Origin: Sporolactobacillus inulinus
GTDB taxonomy: Bacteria > Bacillota > Bacilli > Bacillales > Sporolactobacillaceae
Assembly: GCF_006539285.1 (NCBI RefSeq)
Contig: NZ_BJMS01000007.1
Span: forward strand, 1-36,399
Length of the DNA stretch: 36,399 nucleotides
Direction: 5' to 3'
Shown: in pieces, positions 7,848 to 16,316 of the stretch
How positions within the stretch are numbered: position 1 is the first letter of the stretch
How the letters are laid out: each line of letters begins with the position of its first letter
The notes under the pieces: generated by a model
Told to the model about the DNA's origin: nothing
The model's database searches: none
What the model saw: only the letters and a program-made list of their open reading frames with translations
Position numbers and translations under genes: made by a program

Positions 7848-10169
7848 ATGGCTAAGAAGAAACGAAGCAAGAAAAAAACGCGCACAAGTATTGGCTGGAA
7901 GACCACGCTGATTTATGAAATCGGCGGACTATGTATGTTTGCGTTAACCTGCATAGGGATTAGCAGCCTAGGTGCAGCTGGTGAAGTAATTAAAGAAGCC
8001 GCACGTCTCTTCACTGGAAATTTGTGGGTGCTCTTCCTGCTTTTTTTCCTTGTACTCTCCGTTTATTATGTGCTGTTTCGCAAACAACCCGAGTTTTTTA
8101 CACGAAGACTGTGCGGCATTTATTTATTGATGTTTACCATGCTTTTAATCAGTCATGTTCGTTTATTTGAGGCGTTGTCTGCGGTTAACACTTGGCAAAA
8201 CCGTTCAGTCATTATCAATACTTTTCTGCTTTTTAAAGGCGAATTATCCGGGTCAATTCCTAGCCAAGGACTTGGAGGCGGCTTAATTGGTGCGATCGGC
8301 TTTGCCTTTTTTTATTATCTTTTTTCTACAACAGGGACCTACTTTATGACGTTCTTTTTGTTTCTTGTCTCCGCAATTCTGATTACGGGACATTCAATTG
8401 GATCATTTGTCCGAAAAATAGTTGGTGGACTTTTCCACTCAATAAGGACGAGTGCTGCGCATTGGACAAGTTCATTTAAAACATTTTCAGATAACCGGGC
8501 AAAAAAGAAAAAAATGAAGGCGAATGAAAGGCAGAACGATACAAAGAATGAGAAACCGCCCGTTGATGCGAGGCTGCACGAATCTGAGAGAGCTCCAGAA
8601 CCGGAGATCCACGATTTCAATGAAACGGCAATGAATCAAACAGAGCAAATGTCGGCTGAAGAATTACTTTCACCGTCTGAGAAGAGCGATGAAGACATCC
8701 AGGCACCTGATTTTTCGCAAATGCCTGTAGAAAATGAAGACTATCAGCTGCCGCCCCTGTCGCTCCTACGCATGCCGGGAACTAATGCGCAGAAAAACGA
8801 ACGCAGTCATATTGCTGAAAATGTGCGCACTTTGGAACGGACGTTTGAAAGTTTCGGTGTTCGTGCGACGGTTAAAGAGGTGCATTTAGGTCCGGCGGTC
8901 ACGCGTTATGAGGTATATCCTGAGGCGGGTGTTAAGGTAAGCCGCATCCTCAACTTGAGCGATGACCTCGCATTAGCGCTTGCCGCCAAGGATATTCGTA
9001 TTGAAGCGCCGATCCCCGGAAAATCAGCAGTCGGCATCGAGGTTCCAAATCAGGAAGTGGCTATGGTTTGTCTTCGCGAGGTACTGGAGTCATCCAATGC
9101 AAAGCGTGCTGCATCCAAGTTGACCATTGGACTTGGACGCGATATATCTGGAGAACCGATTCTTGCCGATTTAAATCGTATGCCGCACTTACTTGTTGCC
9201 GGAGCGACCGGCAGCGGAAAAAGTGTTTGCATCAATGGGATAATTATTACCTTGCTCATGCGAACAAAACCGAGTGAAGTGAAGCTGTTTATGATTGATC
9301 CGAAAATGGTTGAATTGAATGTATACAATGGGATTCCGCACTTATTAACTCCGGTAGTTACGGACCCTGCAAAAGCTGCACTGGGTTTGAAAAATGTTCT
9401 TGGTGAAATGGAACGGCGCTACGAGTTGTTTTCTGAAAGCGGAACGCGCAATTTGGAGAGCTACAATGAAGCGGTGCGCAAATTCAACAAGGAACATGAA
9501 GAAAAGCAACCGCTCATGCCCTATATTGTTGTCATTATTGACGAACTTGCCGATCTGATGATGGTTGCATCGAAAGACGTGGAAGAAACGGTGACCAGAC
9601 TGGCACAAATGGCGCGGGCGGCAGGCATTCATTTAATTATTGCAACGCAGCGGCCATCGGTTGACATCATTACAGGCGTAATTAAAGCAAACATTCCTTC
9701 CCGAATTGCCTTTAGCGTTTCATCAATGATGGACTCTCGAACAATCCTGGATTCAGGAGGTGCCGAGAAATTGCTGGGAAAAGGCGATATGCTATTTCTG
9801 CCAATCGGCGCTTCAAAGCCCGTGCGTATACAAGGTGCCTTTTTGTCAGATCAGGAAGTTGAAGCTGTGGTTCAGCATGTCGTCGGGCAACAAAAAGCAA
9901 ACTATCAACAAGATATGATTCCGGCAGACCAGCCGGAACAAGGGCATAACGAAGTGGATGATGATCTTTATGACGATGCGGTTCAGCTTGTTGTCAACAT
10001 GCAGACGGCAAGCGTCTCAATGCTCCAGCGGCGCTTCCGAATCGGCTATACACGAGCTGCACGATTAATTGACGCAATGGAAGAACGGCATGTTGTCGGT
10101 CCCTATGAGGGAAGTAAGCCGCGCACGGTGCTCGTGCCAAAACAAAGCGACGAAGTGAGCGGAAGATGA
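7848..10169 (+). CDS. spoIIIE: DNA translocase SpoIIIE (FtsK family)
   Basis: A membrane-anchored, septum-located ATPase that pumps the chromosome into the forespore. The 773 residues show a basic start ([10 protein letters not shown]), four or five membrane segments within residues 19-190, a charged acidic linker (about 220-310), the RecA-like motor with Walker A GATGSGKS at 452-459 and Walker [11 protein letters not shown] ending near 570, and a C-terminal winged-helix gamma domain ([29 protein letters not shown]) that reads directional DNA motifs. ATG 7848 is preferred over the in-frame ATG 7830, which overlaps the GAGGAG used as ribosome site (7832-7837). It is followed after 19 bases by ymfI. 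In Bacillus several genes separate spoIIIE from ymfI; they are absent here. Confidence 0.95.
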   Translation: MAKKKRSKKKTRTSIGWKTTLIYEIGGLCMFALTCIGISSLGAAGEVIKEAARLFTGNLWVLFLLFFLVLSVYYVLFRKQPEFFTRRLCGIYLLMFTMLLISHVRLFEALSAVNTWQNRSVIINTFLLFKGELSGSIPSQGLGGGLIGAIGFAFFYYLFSTTGTYFMTFFLFLVSAILITGHSIGSFVRKIVGGLFHSIRTSAAHWTSSFKTFSDNRAKKKKMKANERQNDTKNEKPPVDARLHESERAPEPEIHDFNETAMNQTEQMSAEELLSPSEKSDEDIQAPDFSQMPVENEDYQLPPLSLLRMPGTNAQKNERSHIAENVRTLERTFESFGVRATVKEVHLGPAVTRYEVYPEAGVKVSRILNLSDDLALALAAKDIRIEAPIPGKSAVGIEVPNQEVAMVCLREVLESSNAKRAASKLTIGLGRDISGEPILADLNRMPHLLVAGATGSGKSVCINGIIITLLMRTKPSEVKLFMIDPKMVELNVYNGIPHLLTPVVTDPAKAALGLKNVLGEMERRYELFSESGTRNLESYNEAVRKFNKEHEEKQPLMPYIVVIIDELADLMMVASKDVEETVTRLAQMARAAGIHLIIATQRPSVDIITGVIKANIPSRIAFSVSSMMDSRTILDSGGAEKLLGKGDMLFLPIGASKPVRIQGAFLSDQEVEAVVQHVVGQQKANYQQDMIPADQPEQGHNEVDDDLYDDAVQLVVNMQTASVSMLQRRFRIGYTRAARLIDAMEERHVVGPYEGSKPRTVLVPKQSDEVSGR

Positions 10170-10188
10170 AGGAAACGGAGTGATGACC

Positions 10189-10917
10189 ATGAACATGCTG
10201 TTAATCACGGGTGCCAGTGGTGCCATTGGCAGCGCGGCAGCCCGCGCGCTAGCCGCATCAGGTTCCTCATTGTATTTGCATTATTATTCCTCAAAAGAGG
10301 AAGCTGAGGAACTTCAGCGCGAGCTGAGAAAAAGTTTTCCAAATCAGGTTTTTTTTCTCGTTTGCGCGGACCTTTCTGATGAAAAAGGTCCGGAATGCTT
10401 GATGGCACAACTTGACCAACCAATTGACGGTGTTGTCTATGCAAGCGGGAATAGTGAGATCAACTTGTTTCAAGATGTTGCGGATGAAGTGATTCAACAA
10501 ACCATTCAGCTGCAGCTAACCAGCCCATTTCGCTTACTCCAGCAACTGATTAAGCCGATGATTCATAAGAAAAAGGGACAGATCCTTATGGTTTCATCCA
10601 TCTGGGGTCTGGAAGGTGCCGCAACAGAAGTGCTTTATTCTATGGTCAAAGGCGGTCAGAATGCCTTTGTAAAGGCCTTGGCCAAAGAAGCGGCTCCAAG
10701 CGGGATCTCGGTAAATGCTGTTGCTCCGGGCGCGGTGGATACACCAATGATGAATGTGTTCTCTGAAGAAGACATCAAACGGGTTGAGGATGAGATTCCG
10801 ATGGGGCGAATGGCCAAACCGCAAGAGGTTGCGTCGCTTATCAATTTTTTAATGAGTCCTTCTGCTGAATACATTAATGGCCAAATCATATCGATAAATG
10901 GTGCATGGTACTGCTAG
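10189..10917 (+). CDS. ymfI: Short-chain dehydrogenase/reductase, YmfI-like
   Basis: A classical SDR with unknown substrate, resembling 3-oxoacyl-ACP reductases. The cofactor loop TGASGAIG lies near the N-terminus (residues 6-13), the active-site serine in MVSSIWG, and the YxxxK pair in YSMVKGG, followed by the family's NAVAPGAVDTPMM; 242 residues, normal for the family. Several in-frame starts (GTG 10180, ATG 10183, 10189, 10195) exist; ATG 10189 is best spaced from ACGGAG (10175-10180). It lies right behind spoIIIE and upstream of rodZ, the position of ymfI in B. subtilis, which is the basis for the symbol. It may be co-transcribed with spoIIIE. Confidence 0.85.
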   Translation: MNMLLITGASGAIGSAAARALAASGSSLYLHYYSSKEEAEELQRELRKSFPNQVFFLVCADLSDEKGPECLMAQLDQPIDGVVYASGNSEINLFQDVADEVIQQTIQLQLTSPFRLLQQLIKPMIHKKKGQILMVSSIWGLEGAATEVLYSMVKGGQNAFVKALAKEAAPSGISVNAVAPGAVDTPMMNVFSEEDIKRVEDEIPMGRMAKPQEVASLINFLMSPSAEYINGQIISINGAWYC

Positions 10918-11035
10918 TCATTGGCATGGGCTAAAAATAGGGGGCAGCGGCAGTTTTAGGCTTACTGTCAGTTGAAATCCACGGACGTGTATGGAAATTT
11001 ATTCTTCTGCTTTTTAATGGATCTTATCGTTAATT

Positions 11036-11600
11036 GTGCGAAGTTATGATAATATTAATAGTGAACAACGTATCAATATCAGAGGTGTCCAAAACGGGAT
11101 TCAAAAGATTTTGCGTTGGACGGCTCACATCAAACTGGGTAGGACCGATTTAGGAGCCACCTTAGTAGTGTCCATAAAATCTGGGACTTCAAGCTTGCTG
11201 CTTCCATGGAAGTTCGGTTCGAACGCGACTAAAAAAATTGTCTCAAGGGATCCGATTTTAAGCCGGGTTGTTAGGATTTTTTTCCTTTCCAACGGCAAAA
11301 TAGGGTATCTTGATTACGAAATACATATAAATAGGCAATGCACGCCAGAAAAGGGAGCTTTCCTTTATCTTCAGGTAGTGCTGCACATAGGGAAAAAGAG
11401 GGTTCAGTGCAAGTTCGAAAATCTAAATGATGGTTTCGCACGTGAGAAAATGAATGCAGCTCCGTTTATCAGCTGTTTGGATAAGAAAAAATCTTGAGGA
11501 TCATTGGATTCTAACGGTTTACATTGATGATGAGCAATCATGCTTAAACCGACCGGACATAGCCGATTGATCGATTTGATGGATAATGAGCGGACATGGT
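11036..11600 (+). pseudogene. Probable relic of ymfJ (DUF3243) and ymfK (DUF3388)
   Basis: This 735-base stretch between ymfI and rodZ contains an open frame (11036-11497) with no ribosome site and no natural start. Inside it, GYLDYEIHINR (about 11305-11337) closely resembles the opening YLEYEIxxNRPG of YmfK proteins, after which the reading collapses and the expected GLLGDI-type continuation is missing. Further upstream, DLGATLVVSIKSGT (from about 11149) and PWKFGSNA resemble the middle of YmfJ-type DUF3243 proteins. In B. subtilis ymfJ and ymfK lie exactly here. A full YmfK needs about 800 bases and only about 300 remain. The resemblances are from memory and by eye; the YmfK one is the better of the two. 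Nothing else codes convincingly in 10918-11652. Confidence 0.45.
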
Positions 11601-11652
11601 AGCCGAATTCGAGCTTATCGCTTTATTTAATTTCTATTGGCAGGTGTTAGTT

Positions 11653-12537
11653 TTGAGTGAACTTGGTCAAGAACTGAAGACAGCCCGAGAACAGAAAGGT
11701 TTATCCTTAGATGATCTCCAAAAAACGACAAAAATTCAAAAACGCTACCTTGAAGCGATTGAGAAAGGCGATTACAACCAGCTTCCAGGAGAGTTCTATA
11801 CGCGAGCATTTATCAAGAGCTATGCTGAGTCTGTTGACTTAGACTTTAAAAGCCTGACGGAACAGTATCCGAGCGATATGCCTAAGATTGAGCGTCAGCA
11901 TATCGAAACACGTGTAACGCCTCCGGATGGTAGCGAGAATGAACAGGCACCAAAAAAACTTCGCCGCAATGCAGTACGGGTGAATAATTGGTCATCACTG
12001 ATCAATAAAGCGATTATTGTAGTTTTTATTTTAATCGGTGTGATGATTGTCTACATTCTAGTGACACAGTTAGCCGGACATCAATCGAATCCGCCATCCG
12101 ACCAGAACAATGCAAACTCGGTACAGTATAAAACGGACAGTGGCTCTCAAAGCAGTTCGAAGTCACATCCATCGGATTCCTCATCAACGGAATCTTCGGA
12201 CGCGTCTTCAGAACAAACCTTGAAACAGGAGAAACAGGAAGGCAACGTAACCACCTATACACTATCTGGAACGGAGAAATTTGATGTAGTCGTTACGGCT
12301 GTTACAGATAATCAAGCTTGGTTTCAGGCAAAAGACAATCAAACGGGACAAAGTATTGCAGAGGGAACTGCATCGAAAACAGGGCAAAAATCCTATCACT
12401 TTGATGCGTCCAAAGTACAGTCGCTATCCCTGAAATTTGGCAATGCACCAGGTACTGAGTTGAAGATTAATGGAAAGAAAGTTGCGATCCCGTCTCACAG
12501 CACGGTGCAAACCGTGATCATTAATTTCAACAAATGA
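11653..12537 (+). CDS. rodZ: RodZ-like cell-shape protein (YmfM)
   Basis: A bitopic membrane protein linking the MreB cytoskeleton to the elongation machinery. From the chosen start it has an N-terminal helix-turn-helix domain (LGQELKTAREQKGLSLDDLQKTTKI, residues 4-28), one membrane segment around residues 114-137 (KAIIVVFILIGVMIVYILVTQ), an outside Ser/Gln/Asp-rich linker and a beta-rich C-terminal DUF4115 domain (GTEKFDVVVTAVTDNQAWFQA onward). The open frame reaches back to ATG 11596, but that adds a non-homologous hydrophobic piece; TTG 11653 with AGGTG at 11642-11646 gives the family start SELGQELK. Length 294. It precedes pgsA as in Bacillus and ends at a strong terminator. Confidence 0.9.
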   Translation: MSELGQELKTAREQKGLSLDDLQKTTKIQKRYLEAIEKGDYNQLPGEFYTRAFIKSYAESVDLDFKSLTEQYPSDMPKIERQHIETRVTPPDGSENEQAPKKLRRNAVRVNNWSSLINKAIIVVFILIGVMIVYILVTQLAGHQSNPPSDQNNANSVQYKTDSGSQSSSKSHPSDSSSTESSDASSEQTLKQEKQEGNVTTYTLSGTEKFDVVVTAVTDNQAWFQAKDNQTGQSIAEGTASKTGQKSYHFDASKVQSLSLKFGNAPGTELKINGKKVAIPSHSTVQTVIINFNK

Positions 12538-12549
12538 TTGTATTCATCA

Positions 12550-12582
12550 TGAGCCGGCCGATAAAGGCGGCTCACTTTTTTT
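12550..12582 (+). terminator. Terminator after rodZ
   Basis: TGAGCCG (12550-12556) pairs with CGGCTCA (12568-12574) and is followed by a run of T. It lies directly after the rodZ stop. Confidence 0.85.
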
Positions 12583-12633
12583 GAGTGTAAGACTGTTTTA
12601 ACCATGAGATAACGATGAAGGGATGACCGATCG

Positions 12634-13212
12634 ATGAATATCGCGAATAAATTAACTGTTGCACGAATGATTATGATTCCTGTCTTTTTAATTCTGCTGC
12701 TTGTACCGATGCCGCTTGGGGCGATTGATTCCGGAAATTATCATCTTTCTGTTGCCCAGCTGCTTGCTGCGGTTATTTTCATGCTCGCTTCATTTACGGA
12801 TTGGCTGGACGGGCAACTAGCGCGCAAGTATCATTTGGTCACCAATTTTGGAAAATTACTGGATCCGCTTGCGGACAAATTGCTTGTTATGAGCGCTTTT
12901 GTTGCTTTTGTCGGTATCGGAAGAATGGCTTCTTGGATGGTCATTCTTATCTTGGCACGAGAATTTGCCGTGACTGGTTTGCGCTTGGTAGCTGTTGAAG
13001 AAGGTGAAGTCATAGCAGCAAGCAAAATTGCAAAATGGAAGACTTTCTCGCAAATGGTCGCGATCATTCTCTTTTTATTTAATAATGTTCCTTTTGGTAT
13101 CAATGGATTTCCACTTGAGCAGATCATTCTCTGGATCGCTGTGTTCCTGACCGTCTTTTCCGGAGTGGATTATTTTTATAAAAATCGTGAACTCGTGTTT
13201 CGATCGAAATAA
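12634..13212 (+). CDS. pgsA: CDP-diacylglycerol-glycerol-3-phosphate 3-phosphatidyltransferase
   Basis: An integral membrane enzyme that makes phosphatidylglycerol phosphate, the committed step to phosphatidylglycerol. The CDP-alcohol phosphotransferase signature D-x2-D-G-x2-A-R-x8-G-x3-D-x3-D is present: DWLDGQLAR near residue 54 followed by NFGKLLDPLADK. Several hydrophobic helices surround it. The 192 residues and the start MNIANKLTVARM are typical. ATG 12634 has AAGGGATGA about 10 bases upstream. It is separated from rodZ by a terminator and lies before cinA, as in Bacillus. Confidence 0.95.
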   Translation: MNIANKLTVARMIMIPVFLILLLVPMPLGAIDSGNYHLSVAQLLAAVIFMLASFTDWLDGQLARKYHLVTNFGKLLDPLADKLLVMSAFVAFVGIGRMASWMVILILAREFAVTGLRLVAVEEGEVIAASKIAKWKTFSQMVAIILFLFNNVPFGINGFPLEQIILWIAVFLTVFSGVDYFYKNRELVFRSK

Positions 13213-13291
13213 CTTGCACAAGCGGGTATCTGTGTTTAATAATAAATAAGAGATTACGAGTTGCGAAAAACAAGGATAGGAGTTCTTGCTC

Positions 13292-14539
13292 ATGAATGCG
13301 GAAATCATTGCGGTCGGTTCTGAACTTTTACTCGGGCAAATTGCCAATACGAATGCGCAGTTTATTTCGGAACAGCTAGCAGCACTTGGCGTCGATGTTT
13401 TCTTTCATACCGTATGCGGCGACAATGAAGCGCGCATGATCGATGTCATCAAAAATGCGGAGAACAGAGCTGATCTGCTCATTTTTACCGGCGGATTGGG
13501 CCCAACTAAGGACGATTTAACGAAGGAGACCGTCGCGCGCGTTCTTGGGCGCAAGCTCGTTACGGATCAGGCGGCAATGGACAGTATTGTTCACTACTTT
13601 CAAGTCACTGGACGTGAAATGACTGAAAATAATAAAAAGCAGGCGCTGGTTATTGATGGAAGCCATGTGCTGCCTAATCGGCATGGGATGGCGCCGGGCA
13701 TGATTGTTGACACAAAAAAGCATATCTATCTTTTGATGCCCGGTGTACCCTCAGAAATGAAACCGATGTTTCTTGATTTCGTACGCGGCTGGCTGTCCAC
13801 ACATAGTGAAAAACATATTCAATCCCGTGTTCTGCGCTTTTTCGGGATCGGCGAATCTCAATTGGAAACAAAAATTCTTGATTTAATCGATGCGCAGTCC
13901 AATCCGACGATTGCGCCGCTGGCAAAGGAAAGCGAAGTCACGTTGCGGTTGACGGCGAAACATGCCCAGAAAGATGCGGCAGAGGCAATGCTTGATCAAA
14001 TTGAGGCGAAAATCGCTACTCGTGTTGGTGCTTTTCTTTACGGATATGATGATGATTCACTTTCGCAAATTGTGTTTCAACTGATGCGCAATCAGAAGAA
14101 AACGATTGCTTTTGCTGAAAGCCTGACCGGGGGGATGGCTGCTGATTGGTTGGCTGCTTACCCTGGTGCCTCTTCTGTTTTGAACGGCGGCGTGGTCTGT
14201 TATACAAATCAAGTGAAGAATCAAGTACTTCACGTACCTGAATCCATTCTTAATACGGAAGGCGCGGTAAGTGCTGCTTGTGCGGAAAAAATGGCTTCTT
14301 CAGTCCGAACACTTTGCGGTGCTGATCTTGGTTTGTCTTTTACAGGCGTTGCAGGACCTGATAAGAGTGAAGGAAAACCAGTTGGAACCGTATATATCGG
14401 ACTGTCCGATCAGGGAGGGACTCAGAGCTATCGTTTTCAATTTAATGGATCACGACGTAAAATTAGAATTCAATCAACAAAAACCGGTTATGACCTTGTA
14501 CGAAGACACTTGCAGAAGCTTCCAATTTTAAATCATTAA
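13292..14539 (+). CDS. cinA: CinA-family protein (competence/damage-inducible)
   Basis: A two-domain protein. The N-terminal molybdopterin-binding-like (MoCF) domain begins MNAEIIAVGSELLLGQ and contains TGGLGPTKDD near residue 70; members are linked to ADP-ribose pyrophosphatase activity. The C-terminal CinA/PncC domain, typical of nicotinamide-mononucleotide amidase, has AFAESLTGGMAADWLAA and later FTGVAGPD. Both domains look intact over 415 residues. A TTG at 13286 is in frame but too close to the AGGAG (13278-13282); ATG 13292 is 9 bases from it. In Bacillus cinA and recA are neighbours and partly co-transcribed in competent cells; here the recA promoter lies in the 93-base gap that follows. 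Confidence 0.93.
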   Translation: MNAEIIAVGSELLLGQIANTNAQFISEQLAALGVDVFFHTVCGDNEARMIDVIKNAENRADLLIFTGGLGPTKDDLTKETVARVLGRKLVTDQAAMDSIVHYFQVTGREMTENNKKQALVIDGSHVLPNRHGMAPGMIVDTKKHIYLLMPGVPSEMKPMFLDFVRGWLSTHSEKHIQSRVLRFFGIGESQLETKILDLIDAQSNPTIAPLAKESEVTLRLTAKHAQKDAAEAMLDQIEAKIATRVGAFLYGYDDDSLSQIVFQLMRNQKKTIAFAESLTGGMAADWLAAYPGASSVLNGGVVCYTNQVKNQVLHVPESILNTEGAVSAACAEKMASSVRTLCGADLGLSFTGVAGPDKSEGKPVGTVYIGLSDQGGTQSYRFQFNGSRRKIRIQSTKTGYDLVRRHLQKLPILNH

Positions 14540-14545
14540 AAAGGG

Positions 14546-14559
14546 CGAATAAACATTCG
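14546..14559 (+). promoter_or_regulatory. Candidate LexA (SOS) box upstream of recA
   Basis: CGAATAAACATTCG is an imperfect form of the Bacillus LexA site CGAACnnnnGTTCG, with inverted arms CGAAT/ATTCG (six bases per arm if the flanking G and C are counted). It lies just upstream of the recA -35 hexamer. Confidence 0.6.
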
Positions 14560-14561
14560 CT

Positions 14562-14597
14562 AGAACACTTGTGCTTATCCTCAAAAAAATGTATGAT
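14562..14597 (+). promoter_or_regulatory. recA promoter with a second overlapping LexA-like site
   Basis: TTGTGC (14569-14574) and TATGAT (14592-14597) with a 17-base spacer form a sigma-A promoter. A second, weaker LexA-like site AGAACACTTGTGCT (14562-14575) overlaps the -35 hexamer, so repressor bound there would block polymerase directly. Confidence 0.6.
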
Positions 14598-14632
14598 GAT
14601 AAAAAGAATGTTGAAGGAGATGAATCGCGGTT

Positions 14633-15679
14633 ATGGCTGAAAAAAATGAACGCAAGGCAGCACTAGACAGCGCACTTCGCCAGATTGAAAAGCAATTTGG
14701 CAAAGGATCGATTATGAGATTAGGAGAACGGCCGGAACAGCGTGTATCGACAGTATCAAGCGGTTCCTTGGCTTTAGATATAGCGATGGGTGTCGGCGGC
14801 TATCCGCGCGGCCGCATCATTGAAATTTACGGACCTGAATCTTCAGGTAAAACGACGGTTGCGCTTCATGCGATTGCAGAAGCGCAGCAGAGTGGTGGAC
14901 AAGCTGCTTTTATCGATGCAGAACATGCGCTTGATCCGGTCTACGCGGAACACTTAGGCGTAAACATTGACGAATTGCTCCTTTCCCAGCCCGATACAGG
15001 GGAACAGGCCCTCGAAATTGCAGAAGCACTTGTTCGAAGCGGGGCAGTGGACATTATTGTCGTCGATTCAGTAGCTGCCTTAGTGCCAAAAGCCGAAATA
15101 GAAGGTGAAATGGGCGATGCGCATGTTGGGCTTCAAGCGCGTCTTATGTCGCAAGCGCTGAGAAAGTTGTCCGGTGCAATCAGCAAATCAAAAACAACGG
15201 CAATTTTCATTAATCAGATTCGTGAGAAAGTCGGCGTCATGTTCGGAAATCCTGAAACGACTCCGGGTGGACGCGCGCTTAAGTTTTATGCGTCTGTTCG
15301 TCTTGAAGTACGCCGCGCAGAGACGTTGAAAATCGGGAATGATATTGTTGGAAACAGGGCACGTATTAAAGTTGTCAAGAACAAGGTAGCACCTCCGTTT
15401 AAACAAGCGGAAGTTGATATTATGTACGGGCAAGGGATTTCTCAAGAGGGCGAAATTCTGGACATTGGTTCAGATCTTGATGTCATTGAAAAGAGCGGGT
15501 CCTGGTATTCCTACAATAAAGAACGCCTCGGTCAGGGGCGCGAAAACGCTAAGCTTTACTTGAAAGAAAATGAACCGGTTAAAGAGGATATCAAACATCA
15601 AATTCGCGTTCACTATCATTTGGATGAGACGGCGGAGGAAACTGCTGATGAAGCAGCAACGCTTCCAACAAAAGAATAA
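14633..15679 (+). CDS. recA: Recombinase RecA
   Basis: The ATP-dependent strand-exchange protein of homologous recombination and activator of LexA self-cleavage. Walker A GPESSGKT lies at residues 67-74, preceded by the multimerisation segment near the start and followed by [22 protein letters not shown] (Walker B and loop L1) and [21 protein letters not shown] (loop L2). The 348 residues match the family, with an acidic tail ([16 protein letters not shown]). ATG 14633 has AAGGAGATGA about 10 bases upstream. It has its own promoter with two candidate LexA sites and a strong terminator, so it appears to be an SOS-controlled single-gene unit that may also receive cinA read-through. Confidence 0.98.
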   Translation: MAEKNERKAALDSALRQIEKQFGKGSIMRLGERPEQRVSTVSSGSLALDIAMGVGGYPRGRIIEIYGPESSGKTTVALHAIAEAQQSGGQAAFIDAEHALDPVYAEHLGVNIDELLLSQPDTGEQALEIAEALVRSGAVDIIVVDSVAALVPKAEIEGEMGDAHVGLQARLMSQALRKLSGAISKSKTTAIFINQIREKVGVMFGNPETTPGGRALKFYASVRLEVRRAETLKIGNDIVGNRARIKVVKNKVAPPFKQAEVDIMYGQGISQEGEILDIGSDLDVIEKSGSWYSYNKERLGQGRENAKLYLKENEPVKEDIKHQIRVHYHLDETAEETADEAATLPTKE

Positions 15680-15695
15680 ACGGCTTGCTTAAACG

Positions 15696-15721
15696 AGTGC
15701 CTGTTTCAGGCACTTTTTTTT
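15696..15721 (+). terminator. Terminator after recA
   Basis: A perfect 8-bp stem AGTGCCTG (15696-15703) / CAGGCACT (15707-15714) with a TTT loop and a T run. Confidence 0.9.
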
Positions 15722-15794
15722 ACAGGTAAGGAGAGTACAAGATTTGGCCTTGCTGTTAGGGAGAAGCAGCATAGGAGAGGAACGTCTGCTAAGT

Positions 15795-16005
15795 GCGCAT
15801 AAGTCATCACATCCTGTGAAAGTAAGTCCTGTATGCAACGCATAAGTCACCGCGTCCTGCGGAAGTCACGAAAGCGCTCGGGTGCCTGTGGAGAGCCTCT
15901 GTTAATCGCAGGCCAAAGGAGCCCCTCGCAGACACCAGCACGTCTGAGGAGGCTTCTGGATGCACGCGGTCGCACCCTGTTGAAGCGAGCACGGGAGCGT
16001 CGCTT
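15795..16005. repeat. Structured GC-richer intergenic repeat element between recA and rny
   Basis: Two copies of GCATAAGTCA (15797-15806 and 15840-15849), 43 bases apart, are each followed by a short hairpin: TCACA-TCC-TGTGA (15807-15819) and CCGCG-TCC-TGCGG (15850-15862). The loop TCC is kept while the stem bases differ but still pair. Further pairings follow: CGCTC near 15875 with GAGCG near 15995, GGTGCCTG near 15880 with CAGACACC near 15930, and AAGCGA (15983-15988) with TCGCTT (16000-16005). It has no convincing reading frame. It could be a dispersed Bacillales-type repeat or a structured RNA; the orientation is not known. Confidence 0.5.
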
Positions 16006-16041
16006 AAATTAATCCGTTGCAGGAATTCCAAATGTGCAAGG

Positions 16042-16092
16042 TTGACAACCTAAATGGGCAATTATACAATGATCTTGTAACTAAAAAGTTAC
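16042..16092 (+). promoter_or_regulatory. Strong sigma-A promoter with a start-site palindrome upstream of rny
   Basis: A consensus TTGACA (16042-16047) and TACAAT (16065-16070) with a 17-base spacer form the best vegetative promoter in the window. A perfect inverted repeat GTAACT-AAAA-AGTTAC occupies 16077-16092, where transcription would begin, so it is an operator candidate or a 5' stem-loop on the mRNA. The leader to the rny start would be about 240 bases. Confidence 0.65.
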
Positions 16093-16316
16093 TATTTACT
16101 TGATTATGTAAACTTTTCGCATGAAAATGCTTAAAAGAACGACAAAGAGAGTGAGCTAAGTTTCCATTTTCCTTTCAAGCAGTTCGTATTGTTTGGAATT
16201 GTATGGGAATATCAAGTGAAAAACCTCTTACCTATCGTTTCTCTGTTAAGCATCATTTCAAAAGAAACGTATCTGCTTTACCTAATGACGATATGGAAAA
16301 GCAAGGAGGTGAAATG

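Noticed and set aside
11036-11497. Treating the 153-codon frame as an intact gene
   Set aside because: There is no ribosome site, the start is arbitrary, and similarity to YmfJ/YmfK is fragmentary, so a relic is the better reading.
15807-16031. Minus-strand 74-codon frame in the recA-rny spacer
   Set aside because: It coincides with the structured repeat, has no ribosome site and no protein-like pattern.
16203-16316. Upstream in-frame start for rny
   Set aside because: It would add 38 residues ahead of the membrane anchor with no homology, while a near-perfect ribosome site points to 16314/16317.
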